From contig CM067507.1 in NCBI GenBank assembly GCA_034509495.1, positions 7,822,968 to 7,886,967 on the forward strand: a stretch of 64,000 nucleotides of DNA. Reading direction: 5' to 3'. Below are positions 12,335 to 26,257 of this stretch, in pieces. Position numbers and translations under genes: made by a program. Source of the DNA: Acestrorhynchus altus. Taxonomy: Eukaryota; Chordata; Actinopteri; Characiformes; Acestrorhynchidae. The notes below the pieces were generated by a model. The model ran no database searches. It worked only from the letters and a program-made list of their open reading frames with translations, and had not been told where the DNA came from. Every line of letters starts with the position of its first letter. Position 1 is the first letter of the stretch.

Positions 12335-12565
12335 CAAGTAAAGTTAGAAGGTCACAGTTTGATTTCCTGAACTGGCAGGGCATGACTGAAGTTCACAAGG
12401 CACTTAAGCAGCTCCCCAGGCACTGAGGATAGGGCTACCCACTGCTCCGGGCATGTGTGCTCACTGCCCCCTAGTGTGTACCATGTGTGTGTGTTTGTGA
12501 ATGTGTATGTTTCACAGTGTGGATTGGTTAAATGCACAGGACACATTCATTTGTGTGCAGCACAG
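12335..12565 (+). mobile_element. tRNA-derived SINE, second copy
   Basis: Decayed head (GGTCACAGTTTGATTTCCTG), then GGCACTGAGGATAGGGCTAC, CCACTGCTCCGGGCATGTGT and the same body as the copy at 10866. Ends near GTGTGCAGCACAGTGG. Confidence 0.75.
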
Positions 12566-12569
12566 TGGA

Positions 12570-13241
12570 TCTATATGCGCATTCATACATGCATGTTCAT
12601 ATTAACATTCATATCACCTTCAATTTTCAAAAGTGCTACAGTAAAATGACCAATGTCAATGCCACTGTCATTTGTGGTGTCTGTCACAAATACCCTAAAA
12701 TGCATTAACATGTTTGAGTGCATTGCATTACTTAAAGCCCACTGTAATCAATTTAGTTATGTCCTTATTATCATGGCATTAGCAGCAATTACCCAAATTG
12801 ATTTCAATACTTTTATTCTTATCAGCTTCTCTCCAGGGTTGGAATGTTTTGCATCACTGAACCCTTGTCTAAACTCAGCCAAACACTAAAGTGCGCAAAT
12901 CAAACTTACAATAACTACACTGGAACATAGGGTCTATTATCTATCCAAGGAAGAATAACTCATATATGCAGAATGTATTACTACTGTACATGAAACTCAA
13001 TCTGCACAGAAGGTCACAAATAACCCACATGGTGCATCCTAAAAGCTGGGTGATATTTCACCTGGATGATGGAGTAAGGAATGTGGTTAAATGTGACCCC
13101 ATGAAAACAACACAAATTAGATCACATGCAGGGCTTCTATTGTTTATGCCTACAGTGTGTTTTGACTGGTAGTGAAACTCTGACTTTTGCACAGAACTGT
13201 AGCTGAGGGTCACTTACATTAGCTTGTAGGAATGCATTTGG

Positions 13242-13316
<75 letters not shown>

Positions 13317-14045
13317 GCCTATACTTGCAGTGACACTGCCTACTCCCTACTGACACATAATCCAAGACAAGAGAGAGAGGGGGGGGTTGTTTTGGTGACA
13401 GATCACATACCTTCACAGGCATAATAAAATGTGGCTTTTAGAATTTGTTGCTGGTTCTCACTTGTTCTCAAGCATAAAACTCTCAGCAGTATTTTTTTAG
13501 AAATGGCAGATATGTATATAAAACATGTCCAGCAATGGAAGTGTGTGTTTTTGTGTGTGAGACAATAATATGGTCACATGTGCAAGGTTTGTCCTTTAAT
13601 AAATCATACATCATAAATGTGTAATGAAGAAGGGTAACCGGATGAGTAGCTCGGGTAGGGCGTGCTATTCAGGACAAAATAACACTGGTATCCACAAAAC
13701 CAAGCTTCTGTTATCTGATTTAGCACCATATTCCCATCATAAAACCTCCCATCCTGCCGTCCATGAAACCAAACTTCATTAAATATCCTCTTCCTCTCCA
13801 TAATCTGTTTACAAATAAACAGCCTAACTGTCATACCTACCTCATCACTTTCATTCTCTTATCAGTCTCCCACACTTCAGGATCCCCCCAGGGTTTCATT
13901 AATGGTCATTATCTGTAATAAAAGCTGTGCACTGATATGACAGGGGTTTATCATACTAATAATGTATCACACATAGTGCTCTAATTACCCCTGACTAATC
14001 AGATACCATTACATTCATTCAAATCACTCTCCAGGTTTCGTTACC
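12570..14045. other. Non-coding with one (GT)n tract
   Basis: Holds the GT run at 13243-13313. The minus-strand frame at 13604-13834 (containing WFHGRQDGRFYDGNMV) is not low-complexity but matches nothing I know. Confidence 0.45.
13243..13313. repeat. (GT)n microsatellite
   Basis: Perfect GT run of about 70 bases. Confidence 0.97.
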
Positions 14046-14049
14046 TGGA

Positions 14050-14195
14050 CGGCTGACCTGCACCAGTGTGAAGACGACTGTCTCCATGGCGATGTCGTCA
14101 TGGAGACCTGACAACCAGAGTGTCTGGCTGACCGAGGCAAACACGTGTCCAAAGATATTGAGGCGGCAAGGTGAAGATTCTTCTTTTGCTGGAGT
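14050..14195. other. Unassigned exon-like segment
   Basis: GC-richer island in AT-rich DNA with plausible splice sites on both strands. On the minus strand, acceptor TGCTACTCCAG opens a frame containing CRLNIFGHVFASVSQTLWLS and AMETVVFTLVQV. On the plus strand, an acceptor-like GACCTGCACCAG and donor GTGAAG bracket a frame containing MSSWRPDNQSVWLTEANTCP. I recognise neither protein. It could be an exon of a further gene downstream of grb7 or a conserved fragment; the strand cannot be decided by eye. Confidence 0.3.
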
Positions 14196-14199
14196 AGCA

Positions 14200-16680
14200 C
14201 AGACAAAAAGAAGACGGGAGGGGAGAATACCAAATACATCACCTTTCATTTCTAACATTTCACTAAAAATACAAAATCGCCTTCATTTGATATCATAATT
14301 ATTTATTTCATAAATGTTTCTACATTAAGGTATAACATGAACAATATTAAATATATTTTTAATTCAATGTAAAAACATTCAGAACGTTTCATTTATAATG
14401 TTTTTCATTCCACTTTCCCCCTATTCTGATTGTATGGCCCATACTGATTTGATCACTGTTTTCAAAACAAAATAAAAACCTATAATGTAAACCTATAAGG
14501 TAAAGTCATTTTAAAATGTATTATATATTTTAGTGTAAGGTTTAATATGTTTTAATAGAATCTCACTGACACGCCTGATTAACTTTCAAGTATCTTAACC
14601 CAATCTGTCCTAATGTCTGTTTACAGTTTAACCAAAAGTCTGTCAAATGGTTCTTGGCTTGGATGTGCAGTTCTATGAAACCTCTTTAATGGGTATACTA
14701 TCTTGAACTCATCTTTAAGTTCTTTTAAGTTAAATTCCTAACATATTTGTCTCAGAAATTAAGGTTCAAATGAATGGTTCTTGACTTGAATTTGCAGTTC
14801 TAGAAAAACTCTTAATATTGTATACAACCCAACCCCAAGAGGTGTGCATCACACACATTGCCCGCTGTGTGTGTGATGCTGTGTGTGTGATGCTGTGTAT
14901 GATGCTGTGCGGGAAAACTCTACAACATTGCAAAACATCAATATTTATGGCATTGCCAGTGCTTGGCTACATCATGCAGTATAATTATTTATCTCCAAAA
15001 TGTATATTCTTCTTCTTCTTCTTCTTCTTCTTCTTCTTCTTTCAAATATGCATAGTGTACTCAAATTGATACTACATAAACAGAGACAGTTAATAGAACT
15101 GTTTCTTTTCTTTTCTTTTTTTTGTTTGTTTGCTCCCCCTACAGTCAGAAAGTGCAATTAAGGCTTTGAGCCACCACTGATTTGGTCCTTTTAGGCTTAC
15201 GTGTGTAACGTCACTGAAACACCATTTTTGAAGTATTGTATCAGTGAGCTGTGCAGGACTGGAAACAAACTGATCTTGTGATCTTTGGTAGATTTTAAAG
15301 CAATAAAACTGGAGAAGCTAACTCAAAGGTATAGGATACAGAGGATGCCAGAGACTGACCTTTGGATAAATTAGAACTTTTTAACAGCACTGATCCAAGT
15401 AACCTGACTGCCAAAAGCTGGATTGCTATCCCTGTTGCCACAAACCTTGTACTTGGATATTACCAACTATCCTGCTTACAGCATAAGTGTATATACTTGT
15501 GAATAGTTCTGAAACTCAGCTATAAACCCTACAGACATTTCATGGCTGCAGGGTATTTTTACATTTTGAATAAAGGACTTAAATAATGTAAGCTGGCTAT
15601 AATAAATATAAATTTGACTTGTATTAAATTATCTTTCTTTTAAAACATGTTAATCTAAATGTATTTCAATGACAGAACATTATTTATCCCATTTAAATAA
15701 GTAAATAAAAGCATCATTGTAAAACAAACCTGATAATCCTGAAGCCGAGCAGAGGTTGGACTACTAAGGCAAGAAATGCAAGTAATGTCTGGCACTCTGG
15801 CTCCAAGTAAACATCTAACTGCTGGATACTCTAAAGTAGTAGATCATTTCACATGTCTGTCTATAGAGTCTTCTATAAGAAACGCAAGGTGCTTTGTTGA
15901 ACTCTACAAACCAGTTTGAAACACAAATAGATTTCTGGTTATACCACTCTGATGTAACCCATTCAACCTGTTATGAGGGCTCTAAAGTCAAGGGGGTGCA
16001 AGTTCTTCCTGAGGCAGGGAGAGTCTACTTTAGAAAACAGAGAAACAGCAAAACATACAACAGAACTCATATCATGATTACAGCCTTGAAACAGAATACC
16101 TCCAAAATGGTGCATCACCTAAAAAGAATTTGTCTTTACATCATTGATTCTGGGTGAGCTGAGAGATACAGAACCACCACAAAAACAGATGATGCATGTG
16201 GACTAAGGTAGTAGAGTAATATTCCAGAGTTACAATACTGTATATATGACTCGATTTATGCAGTATTATGAAGTTCATGTAAAATTGTCTTGTCTGCTTC
16301 ACAAGACTTACGTCATGCAGCACCCAGAGTGTGAATGATACAAACTCGTGCCTTTTCTCGGTATGTGTTCTTGTGTGTTCTTGCATCCTCATGTTCTTGC
16401 CAGATATCATCTTCCACTGCCCAAGTTGCATTCCAATACTCAATAACACACCAAGAACAGTTGAAGGTCTTGGATGTGTTCCTTTATCGTCCCAAAAAAC
16501 TGAGGATACATTGTTATGCATCTTCTAAACTCCTCATACAGAGGAAATTTCATTGTACTTTTTAAAGTACCCACATTTAAAATAAACAGTGCATCTGGTC
16601 ACTTTTAAAAATGAGTTAAGAAATAAGATCAAATAAGATAAGACTACCTCACAAACAGACTGCAGTATGTGCGACTTTAG
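14200..16680. other. Non-coding AT-rich DNA
   Basis: Contains short GTGTGATGCT tandem copies at 14862-14908 and a (CTT)n run at 15006-15041. No gene recognised. Confidence 0.5.
15006..15041. repeat. (CTT)n microsatellite
   Basis: Twelve or so copies of CTT. Confidence 0.95.
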
Positions 16681-16689
16681 TCAGAAACT

Positions 16690-17029
16690 TTGCTCTGCAG
16701 CCCAGGGGCCCCACAGTCCTGGCCATATTCCTCTTCACCCTCTACACTATGGACTTCACCCACAGCACATCAACCTGTCACCACTAAAAATTCTCTAATG
16801 ATTCTGTCATCATTGGCTACATCTCAGATGACAATTAACGTGAATACAGAGAAGTTACAATGGACTGGTGCCAGCAAAACTGCCTACAGATCAACACAAG
16901 TAAAACCAAAGAGCTGGTGGTGGAATTCCACACTAATTCCAGTGAACATCCAGGGAAGTGACATTGAGATTGTCAAGACCAACAAGTACCTGGGTGTGCA
17001 TCTAAGCAATAAACTAGACTGGTCTGACA

Positions 17030-17060
<31 letters not shown>

Positions 17061-17875
17061 ATAAAAAAAGGCCAGAGCAGACTCCACCTGCTGAGGAGGC
17101 TCCTGTCCTTTGGAATGAAGGATGGACTTCTCCACTCTTTTTATGACTCTGTGGTGGCATCAGCCATCTTCTATGGCATTGTCTGCTGGGGAGGTGGCGT
17201 GACAGCAGCAGACAGAAAGAAACTGGACAAGCTTATCAGGAAGGCAAGTTCTATCCTGGGCTGTGCACTGGACCCAGTGGGAGATGTGGTGGAGAGGAGG
17301 ATGCCACATGCAATGCGGAAAGGAGAGACATTGCAGCTCCTTTCTCCCCACTGCTGTTTGGCTGTACAATCGAAATCCACCCAAGCAGAGACTCAGACAC
17401 TCTCTGTCACACTATGGACACATAATAGACCCATACCTCACTCTATCATAGTGCACTCTGTACAAACACACCACATGCACCTATAACTTATCCTACTTCT
17501 AATTAATGTGCAACATCTGCAGCTGGCAGAATGGTACAAGCGCATTACATACACAAATTCTGATCAATATCTGCAATTTCTGTGCAATACCCAGTCATTA
17601 CCTGCTCGGAAATGAGCACTATCCACACAGTTACACGTGTAAACTGTCAGTTTGTATAGTTTCTTCGTTTTCTTGTTAGATTTTCTTCTGCTAACAGACA
17701 TTTATTTGTTTATTTATTTATTTATTTATTTCTATAGCATAGCTTTCATACTGTATTTTATATCTCTGCACATCTTTGTCTATCCACCGCTCTTTATCTG
17801 GTTTCTGTGCATTCTGCTGCATCAATGCAAATTTCACCCAGTGGGATAATAAATATCTATCTTATCTTATCTTAT
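16690..17875 (+). mobile_element. L2-type LINE, 5'-truncated, reverse-transcriptase remnant
   Basis: Frames carry VNIQGSDIEIVKTNKYLGVH, LSNKLDWSDN and SFYDSVVASAIFYGIVCWGG, the C-terminal reverse-transcriptase region of teleost L2-like LINEs. They are broken by frameshifts and by a CA run at 17031-17058. The 3' end is TTCACCCAGTGGGATAATAA followed by (TCTTA)n. Confidence 0.8.
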
Positions 17876-17879
17876 TATT

Positions 17880-19668
17880 GTGTGGAGCATCACAACCATT
17901 TGAAATATTATTTAAAGTGCTACATAATGTGGCTGTAAACTACTGATGTATGAGTTGTGAGTTATGTGTGAGGTTATTACACACAGATCACAAGAAATTC
18001 ACAAAGAAAAATCCATTCAATCCTCCATCCAAATGTTCTCTCCTCATTTGGAATCATTTTTTCTATCCAATATATTTTGACACCCCCTCTATAATGGATA
18101 TAAGTAAAAAAAAGTCTAGGTGACTGCAATCACAGTTCAATGTAGAAAAGGTTCTTTGTCCACTGAAGAGCTGAGGTCATTTTATTAGGTATAAATTAGC
18201 AGGCATTAATCGTTCATTGACAGGGTTTGTAACCTGTGTGAAGGCTGTACTGTAATCCAGCTGAATGAAGTTCTTTTCATTCTTTTTTTTATGAGTAAAA
18301 TGATACAATCATCTTCTGTGAGGTCACTTAAGCTGTTAGCCAGCAGGAGACATTCGTGGACAGTATCTATAACTAATTTGTTTAGTAAACAGACCAAGGC
18401 AGCAGAAACAGGTTCATTCATTGTTCTAAAGACTGTAAAGGCAGCTCACTTTCTGCTAGAATTCAGGAGGTCAGTTTGTTACAGTGGTGGTAAGCTATTG
18501 TTTACTTATTAAATATGAATCAATTAGACTATATTTCAGTGCTATAATATTCATTTCAGCATAAATCTGCAATACAGTTTTGAATTATCTGACTTTAATG
18601 GAAGGATAATTTAATGCAAGTGAAGGCTGATATACGGTTTTTTGTCCTTTGGTTGAAATGTAGAGTCAGGCCCCCTACCATCACCCAAATATCAGCCACT
18701 TCAGGGTCTTGTTCAATTCCTTCCTTCACTAATTGATCAGAGGAAACTCCAAGGAATTGCCAATTTACTCAAACTCGATTGGCTGTGGAAATGAGGGGAA
18801 CTAGGTGTCCAACGAGTTGGACAGGCCAATGATGGGTGCCCTTATACACCAAAAATAAATCCTGTACCAATTAAAGGACTCTGTGGGACTTACAGCCAGA
18901 ACTGTTGACTTGTTATACACTTATGTTGTAAACAGGACAGTTGGTCATATCCGAGTACGAGAATGGAGGCAGCAATGATTGCATTCCAGCTTTCTGCCGT
19001 CAGGTTGTTTGGAACAGTGCTGTTAATAAATGATCGTTTTTCCAAAGATCAGTCTCTTTCAGAGTTTGTCTCAGAATCACATCACGTGACTTCAGGCTGG
19101 TTGTTGCCTGGTGTTGTAAACGCTTGTAAACATTGTGTTTTTGAGTTTGTTGTCGACTGTTTCCAACCTCTGAGCTACTGTTTCAGTCACTTCTGAATTG
19201 TGGTTGTTTACAGTATGCTTACCTGAGAGCTTCAGAAACCTAGCTAAAAAAAAATCTTTTTTATAATCAACAATATGGTGGCCAGTTCTTTTAGACTGTA
19301 TTTGAAGTGTGCTGTCCACTCACTCTGTACATGCTGTATCTGTAACTGGTCATCTTAACACCTTATTTGACCTTGTCTGTTTGGAAGCTTGTACTTGCAT
19401 CTGCTTTCCTGAACGTCTCTTTAAATGAGGCACACAAAAGCTGTGTGCTAACAGCGCCCCCTACTACAGAAAGAGCAGAACGCAACAGGAAGAAGTTCAA
19501 AAGGCAAAGCTTGCTGTTTAAATGATGAAATGTACAACTTACACGTGACTCCAGTCTTAGACGGTGCTATAGTTACTGACTCAAAGATAAAGCTGAGATT
19601 ACACCGTAAACACACATGTAGAAGTAGATTTCATCAACCAGAAATGGAGAGCTGGGATCTGGAGGTCC

Positions 19669-19720
<52 letters not shown>

Positions 19721-20285
19721 ACACAAAAACATTGACTTTGTATACAGCAGCCCAAAAATCAATGGACAGAATCTTGTTTTTGTATCCCATAACTTTTTCT
19801 CTCCCTTGGAAGCTAAAGAGCACTGCACTGACCTGTGGGATATCTGCTGAATTTGATTTATGTCAAAGCCACGTGTCTGTTCTCACAGACAAGTCTCTCC
19901 CGGCACCACCAGCCATGATCACCACCCACTGTGCTGTCCACTGTGGGTGGTTATGTCTTCTAAAGGATTCCTGGTACACAGGTGACACAGTGAATCAAGG
20001 GATGTTAAATGCCTGCACAACTTCAGAAAAAGAAAGGCCCATCCATCTGGGACTCACTATCATGCCATGCTCAATCGCTTCAAAAGTTTGTCAGCTTGCA
20101 ATTAGGCCCCTGGCCAGTGTTCAGCGTCACTCACAAATTAACATCTCACATTTTATACAGGTGTAGGCATTCCCAAGTCATCATCTGAGGTAATGCTTCA
20201 TGAGTGTTGGCATGTCCATGTAAAGAAAGACATATCTTGTTGAGAGACTATCTTGTTTGATAGCCATACTAATTTGAGTTGACAA
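17880..20285. other. Non-coding with (AAT)n microsatellite
   Basis: Nothing recognised except the AAT run. The ORFs with poly-Asn or poly-Ile at 19530-19850 are translations of that run. Confidence 0.5.
19669..19719. repeat. (AAT)n microsatellite
   Basis: About seventeen copies of AAT. Confidence 0.96.
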
Positions 20286-20289
20286 TAGA

Positions 20290-21005
20290 CAACCATCGCA
20301 ACCACTCTCTTATAATTGTGGTGAACAACTACATGTGGAATGTTGAGGCAGATGGGCTCCAACAATAGAAGACTATGTCAGGTTCCACTTTTGTGAGCCA
20401 AGAACAAAAAGCTGAACATGCAGTGGGCACACACTCACCAAAACTGGACATTTGAACACTGGAAAAGACTGGTCTGATAAATCCTGTCTCCCGAGGCACA
20501 CAGATGGCAGAGTCGAAATTTGGCACCAACAGCATGAATCTGTGGCCCCAACCTACCTTGTGTCAACAGTCCAGTCTGATGGGATCAGTGTAATGGTGTA
20601 GGACATGTTACTATTCATCATTTCTTTGAATGCCACAGCCTAAGTACTATTGCTGATCATGTGCACACATCCCTTCATGATGGTCATAGCCTTCTAATAG
20701 TTACTTCCAGCATGATAACACACCATGTCACAAAATAAAAGCAGTCCAAAAATTGGTTTCATTCATGACACTGACTTCAGTGTTTCTCACTGGCCTGCCC
20801 AGTCACCAGATCCAATCCAACAGAACAGCTTTGGGATGTCGTAGAAGAGATTTGCAGCATGAAAGAGCTCATAGAAATGCAGGAATTGTGTGATGTAATC
20901 ATGTAAACGTGGACCAGAATCCCAAAGGAATGTTTCCAACATCTAGTGGAAACCATGCCAAAAGAAGCTGAAGCCGATTCCTGTCACATTTCACAATGAT
21001 GTTGC
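20290..21005 (+). mobile_element. Tc1-like transposase remnant
   Basis: Broken frames read TKTGHLNTGKDWSDKSC, DGRVEIWHQQHES and HWPAQSPDPIQ, then FGMS, corresponding to the catalytic part of fish Tc1-like transposases (QSPDLNPIEHLWDVV). Many stops and frameshifts. Confidence 0.8.
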
Positions 21006-21179
21006 TATGGGAACACAAGACGATAACCTAGACCATGTTTACAGCAAATATATATATATGAAATATATAATATATTCTATATATACATAAATATAAGATT
21101 ATTCCACTCACTACTGTTTCCATCTTATAATAATCTGCAAATAATCTTATAATATCCTTACAAAAAATGTCAAGAATGA

Positions 21180-21405
21180 GGAATTTCAGATATAGGTTTT
21201 CTATTTATATTATTTTATTTATTATTATTTATTTATGTGTGCTTTAAGTGCTTGGATGTTTTTTTTTATCTACCTAAATTGTGCTCCTCCTGGAACATAG
21301 TCTGGGTGTGTTTTTTCTTCCTTCCTTACCTCATGTATACTTCATTGTTTTTCTAATGAATTTCCCTTTAAGGGATCAATAAAGTATATATCAATCAATA
21401 TTATA
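21180..21405 (+). mobile_element. L2-type LINE 3' end
   Basis: Ends with AATTTCCCTTTAAGGGATCA ATAAAGTATATATC, the same tail as at the window start. Confidence 0.55.
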
Positions 21406-21483
21406 TATTGACTAGATTTTAAATTATTATTTATATTATAGTAATTTACAGACATATAAACTATGTTACATTTTAGCTTGTGT

Positions 21484-21720
21484 TAGGGTGAGCCCCACTC
21501 TCCCCTAACTAGGGGTCTTGGGGAGAATGTCAGAGTCATTGCTTTGTTGCAAATGGTCCAGCAGCCAAATAATGTCTGGTCAATGGTAGCCCTGTGGTCA
21601 GAAACACACCAATGATGGATGGAGTGGAGGTGGCTGGTAAATTGTGCATCAACAGATGGACTGCAGTCTGTAACTGTACCCCTACAGTACATAGTGGTGC
21701 CGGTGTGTTGAATACAGAGT
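21484..21720 (-). mobile_element. Interspersed DNA-transposon-like repeat fragment
   Basis: Contains TGGTAGCCCTGTGGTCAGAA and GGTGGCTGGTAAATTGTGCA, parts of a repeat common in otophysan fish. It probably belongs to the same broad family as 35760-36180. Confidence 0.4.
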
Positions 21721-22139
21721 AGGGTTTATAATAGGTTTATTCAAAATTACATAACAGAAAGAATAAAACTGAGTGACAGTGGAAGACCAAGTTAAACATA
21801 TTTATATAAAATATGCAGCAAAATATAAACTATTTCTAGTAGTCTACAGTAAAATAGACAATACATGGTTCATATATATGCATTTAAAGAGAAGTGCTTT
21901 GCCTTCTCTGATACATGAAGCCTTGAGCAGAATTCTTCATTTCACATGTGCTTCAAAATCTAAGCTACCAGCACTGGTTTGCACCTGCAATGCACTAACA
22001 CCCCTGTTTTTTCCCCAAGAAGGAACTGATCGTACACAGGGAGACCTGCATAGTACTTGAGTTGGGAAACAATGATTTATATTAATAAATACAATGCCCA
22101 TTTCTGCCATTAGAGCATCCTCTAGTGGTTGACAAGAAA

Positions 22140-22186
22140 CCTGCCTGCCCTAAACCTGCCTGCCCTAAACCTGCCTACCCTAATGC
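22140..22186. repeat. Three 15-bp tandem copies in the grb7 3' UTR
   Basis: CCTGCCTGCCCTAAA repeated three times, about 40 bases past the grb7 stop codon. Confidence 0.9.
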
Positions 22187-22225
22187 CTTATTTGGACACA
22201 GATTGAAGGGACTGAAGGGTGAGAG

Positions 22226-22372
22226 TCAGAGAGCGATGCGTATGCAGGGGTGTTTGAGACACACAGGAAGGATTCCCCGATTAATCTGGTGAAATTCCAC
22301 CAGCTGCAGCAAGTCCATGAAGAGAGTGACGCCATCATCCATTGTGTAGTGCTGTCTGCCACCCTCCTCATA
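22226..22372 (-). CDS. grb7: grb7 last exon: SH2 end and stop
   Basis: Encodes YEEGGRQHYTMDDGVTLF, LLQLVEFHQINRGILPV and CIRIAL, then TGA at 22226-22228. The acceptor CTCTAG is fed directly by a (CT)n microsatellite of about 85 nt. A candidate AATAAA on the minus strand lies near 21738. Confidence 0.95.
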   Translation of the reverse strand, partial: YEEGGRQHYTMDDGVTLFMDLLQLVEFHQINRGILPVCLKHPCIRIAL

Positions 22373-22392
22373 CTAGAGAGAGAGAGAGAGCA

Positions 22393-22457
<65 letters not shown>

Positions 22458-22742
22458 GAGATTAACTTTACTTTTTAAACTCAAAGAAAATAATAATATA
22501 AAATTCTTAATTCTTGCAAAATCTTTTACAGGCATTAAACCCTTTATACTACAGTAGACCACCACTGTGGTTGTAGCTGATTTTAGAGCATTTAATTACA
22601 TTAAGAAAAATAAACATACAGAATAGAAATTCTTCTTACACCACAGACACAATGTCAGTGGAACTGACTGTATGCTAGAAATGCAACAGATAGTGTACAG
22701 GTTGATTAGAAGTATACTTTTCAAAGTGCTTCTTGTACAATC

Positions 22743-22831
<89 letters not shown>

Positions 22832-24059
22832 GTGAACTCACAGGAATCAGGAGGTAGTGCTTGGTCTTCAGTTTATGACACAGAGACAACACGAAACACT
22901 GTGCATGCATTTGACTGTCCCGAATCAAGAACATCCTGCAGAGAGATGGGGAGACAGAGACCTATATAGTTCTACTTGCATTACTGTACGCACTGCTGAC
23001 TGAGTGGGGAAGAGCTAAGGATCATTCTTACCCATCCACCTGACCCTGCTCCTCCAAAAGTCTCTCAGCTTCAGTTCGGGACACTCCACCATGGAACCAG
23101 GTCTGTGTCTGATGCACAGCTACAGACAAAACACAAAAACACACACACACAATTATAATAGAATAGAATAGAATAGAATAGAATAGAATAGAATAGAATA
23201 GAATAGAATAGAACTTTCTTGATCCCTTGGGAGGGAAATTAGCTTTACCAATCAAACATGGCACTGCAGACATTTGCATTTATCCTCTTCTAACATTCTA
23301 GTTTTATATCAGGAAGCCCTAGTTAAATTCTGGTGGTTTGAATCAGGCTTCTTCACTGATGATGAATGTGAAGCCCGACAGAGCTGCAGCCCAGAAGGAA
23401 TCATTCCATCCCAGTTCACCTGACTCACCTAAAAAACACAAGGAAGCACCACACTTATAGGGAAAACAGAAAGACTGTGTTCCCAAAGTCCAGGTTGCAG
23501 CCGGGGAAGGACAGACCTTGCTAGCACTGTGCTTTAGGGCTCATTCATGCACACTTAGTCTGAGCAGGCAAATGTAACATTTAAAGCAGCCAGTAAAATT
23601 CTGGCAGTATTCATGGAGGAAACAAATAACATATTACATGGTATAAAGATGCTGGCATAACCATCTCTGTTACAGCTAATATATTATTTCTAAAAACAGT
23701 AACAGAGCAGTTTTGTGGGAGCTTTACTTTATGTAAAAGTTACTATTTTGGATATACTGTACATGTTTTATTCTGTAGTGGCCATATTTCCCTGCATATA
23801 CATGATTTAAAACATAAATACAATTATTATGCTGATAAGATTTCATCAAATTTTGACTGAGCTCCTCAGAATAGTCCACTGAATGTAAACTTTCAACCAT
23901 CAGTGGATTCATCCACTCTGAAAGGAGACCATGATGCACACATTATTAGTACTCTTTCAAATATTCAGTGCATTTACTCATTTTCACCAGAGAGGTCTCT
24001 AAACCCCCAAACAGAAAAAATATACAGACCCCTCACTCACCAATTGCTGCTGTTTTTTG

Positions 24060-24102
<43 letters not shown>

Positions 24103-26196
24103 ATAATATTTTGCCCATCATGTTTTACCCATGTATTGTGTATATCAAATATAAGTATTCTAAAGGACTTAGAAGGTTATAATGGTCCCATTCTCCAATT
24201 CTCTGAAACTGGATGCCTTTTGGAGGATTCTATAGCCTTCAGTAATGCAACAGTAGAGTGTTGTCTTCCACTGCTGAAGATTGGGCTTTGGTGTGTAACC
24301 GTTATGTACACTGAACAAGGGGTCCCCTGGACTGGCATTGTAAAACCATGCTTTAAAGGAGTGGATTGACAAAACTGTACACAAGTTTCCTCTTCCACCA
24401 GATGCCAATGAGTCTTTACTACTAGACATGTTTGCTGTACTTTAGTGTAGCACTGCAGTTGAGAGGCTAATGTTGATCACAATAATTGGAAGTCAATAGT
24501 CATTGTACATGCAACCAACTATGAATCCACTCAAAAGGCATCCAGATTTTCAATGAAGTCACACAGTCCGTTTGCATATGAGAAATGCCAATTACTTTAA
24601 GACCTCTTGCAAAGACAATGTAAATCCTGCAAAGTAAATCATCATTTTTTCACAAACTGTGAGACAAAGAGGCAATATTTTATAGTAAACAATCACCTTC
24701 CAATAGTTGTGAAAATTAACATGTCATAGTTCAGGTCCAGCATACTCATATGTAACAGCCAAGTAAAACAGAAAAGGAAAAAAGAGTATGTAAGCTTCCT
24801 AGCTCTCAAACATAGTTTTGTGTAAAAAGCCCTTTATGAGTATGACAGTGCAGGGTTGTTGTGTGAAAGACTCACCAGTAGGCCGTGATCCCTGACCACT
24901 GCTCAATAAGCTGTAGCGTAACGCTTCTCTCTTCTACAAGAAAACAAATAAAATGTCTCGGAAACTGTTCAGATCGCTAATCACTTTATTTGAAATACCC
25001 ACTTTATAGGTCATAATATCTGTATAAAATTACAAACAGTCTGTTGCTGCCAAATTTATCTGACACACTCCGTTTACTAATGCATCTTGAAAAATTAAAA
25101 TACCATTAAAAAGCTCATTTGTGATCATAATTTCATTCAAAAAAGTCATATTTTATATTTATTACACATAAAGTGGAATTTCAAGCCTTTTTTGTTTTAC
25201 TGTTGACCAGCATGACTTATAGCTAATGAAAAACAGAATCTAGAATTTTAAAATATTACATTTTTTAATTCAAATTTGAATAGATTTCTAATCACAGTTT
25301 TAATCTTAAAACAAAACCAAATGCAAAACTGGGATTAAATTCTGTTGGAAAGGGAATTTTAGCTGTTTTCTGAGCTGAATTATTTGCTAATAATTAATCA
25401 CACAGAGACCACCATGATTATACAGACTCTAAGTCTGATGTCTGCAAGAAACTCTGTTCCTGAGATATGACGCCTACAAAACAGCATGTAACAGCTCACA
25501 ATGTATGGATTTTGGGTTCTAAGACCTAAAAATGAACTTTTGTTTAAATAAGCTTAAGTGAAATTTATGAATAATTATGAATAATTCTTTGTTTAATATA
25601 TGCTTAATTAGACACTCAGTGATACAAAGCACACACACCCTCCAGTTGTAGCCTTCCTCTTGTTCTGCATTTTGAGCCTCTCGAGGGTTTAGGATCACTC
25701 TTCCTCCACTCTTCCCAGAGAAATCCATGGCTACCATTGACTCCTCACCATCCTTCCACAGAAAACAAGATGAATGAATCAGTCAAGTGAAAAAACAGAC
25801 AGGAATATAAAAGACAAGGCAAGTTTATTTGTATAGCACCTTTTATACACAGTGGCAATTTCAAAGTGCTTCACATAGACAGAGATAAAATAACCTAAGC
25901 CTACAGTAGGCAGGACTAACTGTCTTGTTCCTAATGATCTGAGACTTATGCTCAGCCCATATCCCTGCATCTTATCAGATATATATGCTGGTCCTAAGCC
26001 ACTGAGACATTTAAAGACCAGAAATAGTACCTTAAAATCTTTTCCCCTGGTGAGAACCCTGGGAACTGAATTCTGAATCAGCTGAAGCTGTCTGATTGTC
26101 TTTTTTAGAAGGTTGAATACAACATTAAAGAGAGGAATATTGTGAAAGAGAATATGTGAAGCTGTCAGGATGTTAGCTTTTTTTTAAGCAACAAGA

Positions 26197-26257
<61 letters not shown>

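Noticed and set aside
19530..19850. Plus-strand frame with a run of Asn
   Set aside because: Translation of the (AAT)n microsatellite.
22140..22186. CCCTAA-containing repeats as interstitial telomere sequence
   Set aside because: The unit is 15 bp (CCTGCCTGCCCTAAA), not tandem CCCTAA.
23340..23445. Possible extra grb7 exon between BPS and SH2
   Set aside because: The exons at 24876-24933 and 23032-23119 join in phase directly and match the family without it.
24169..24429. Minus-strand 86-codon frame inside a grb7 intron
   Set aside because: No recognisable domain and no acceptor/donor giving a useful phase; likely repeat-derived.
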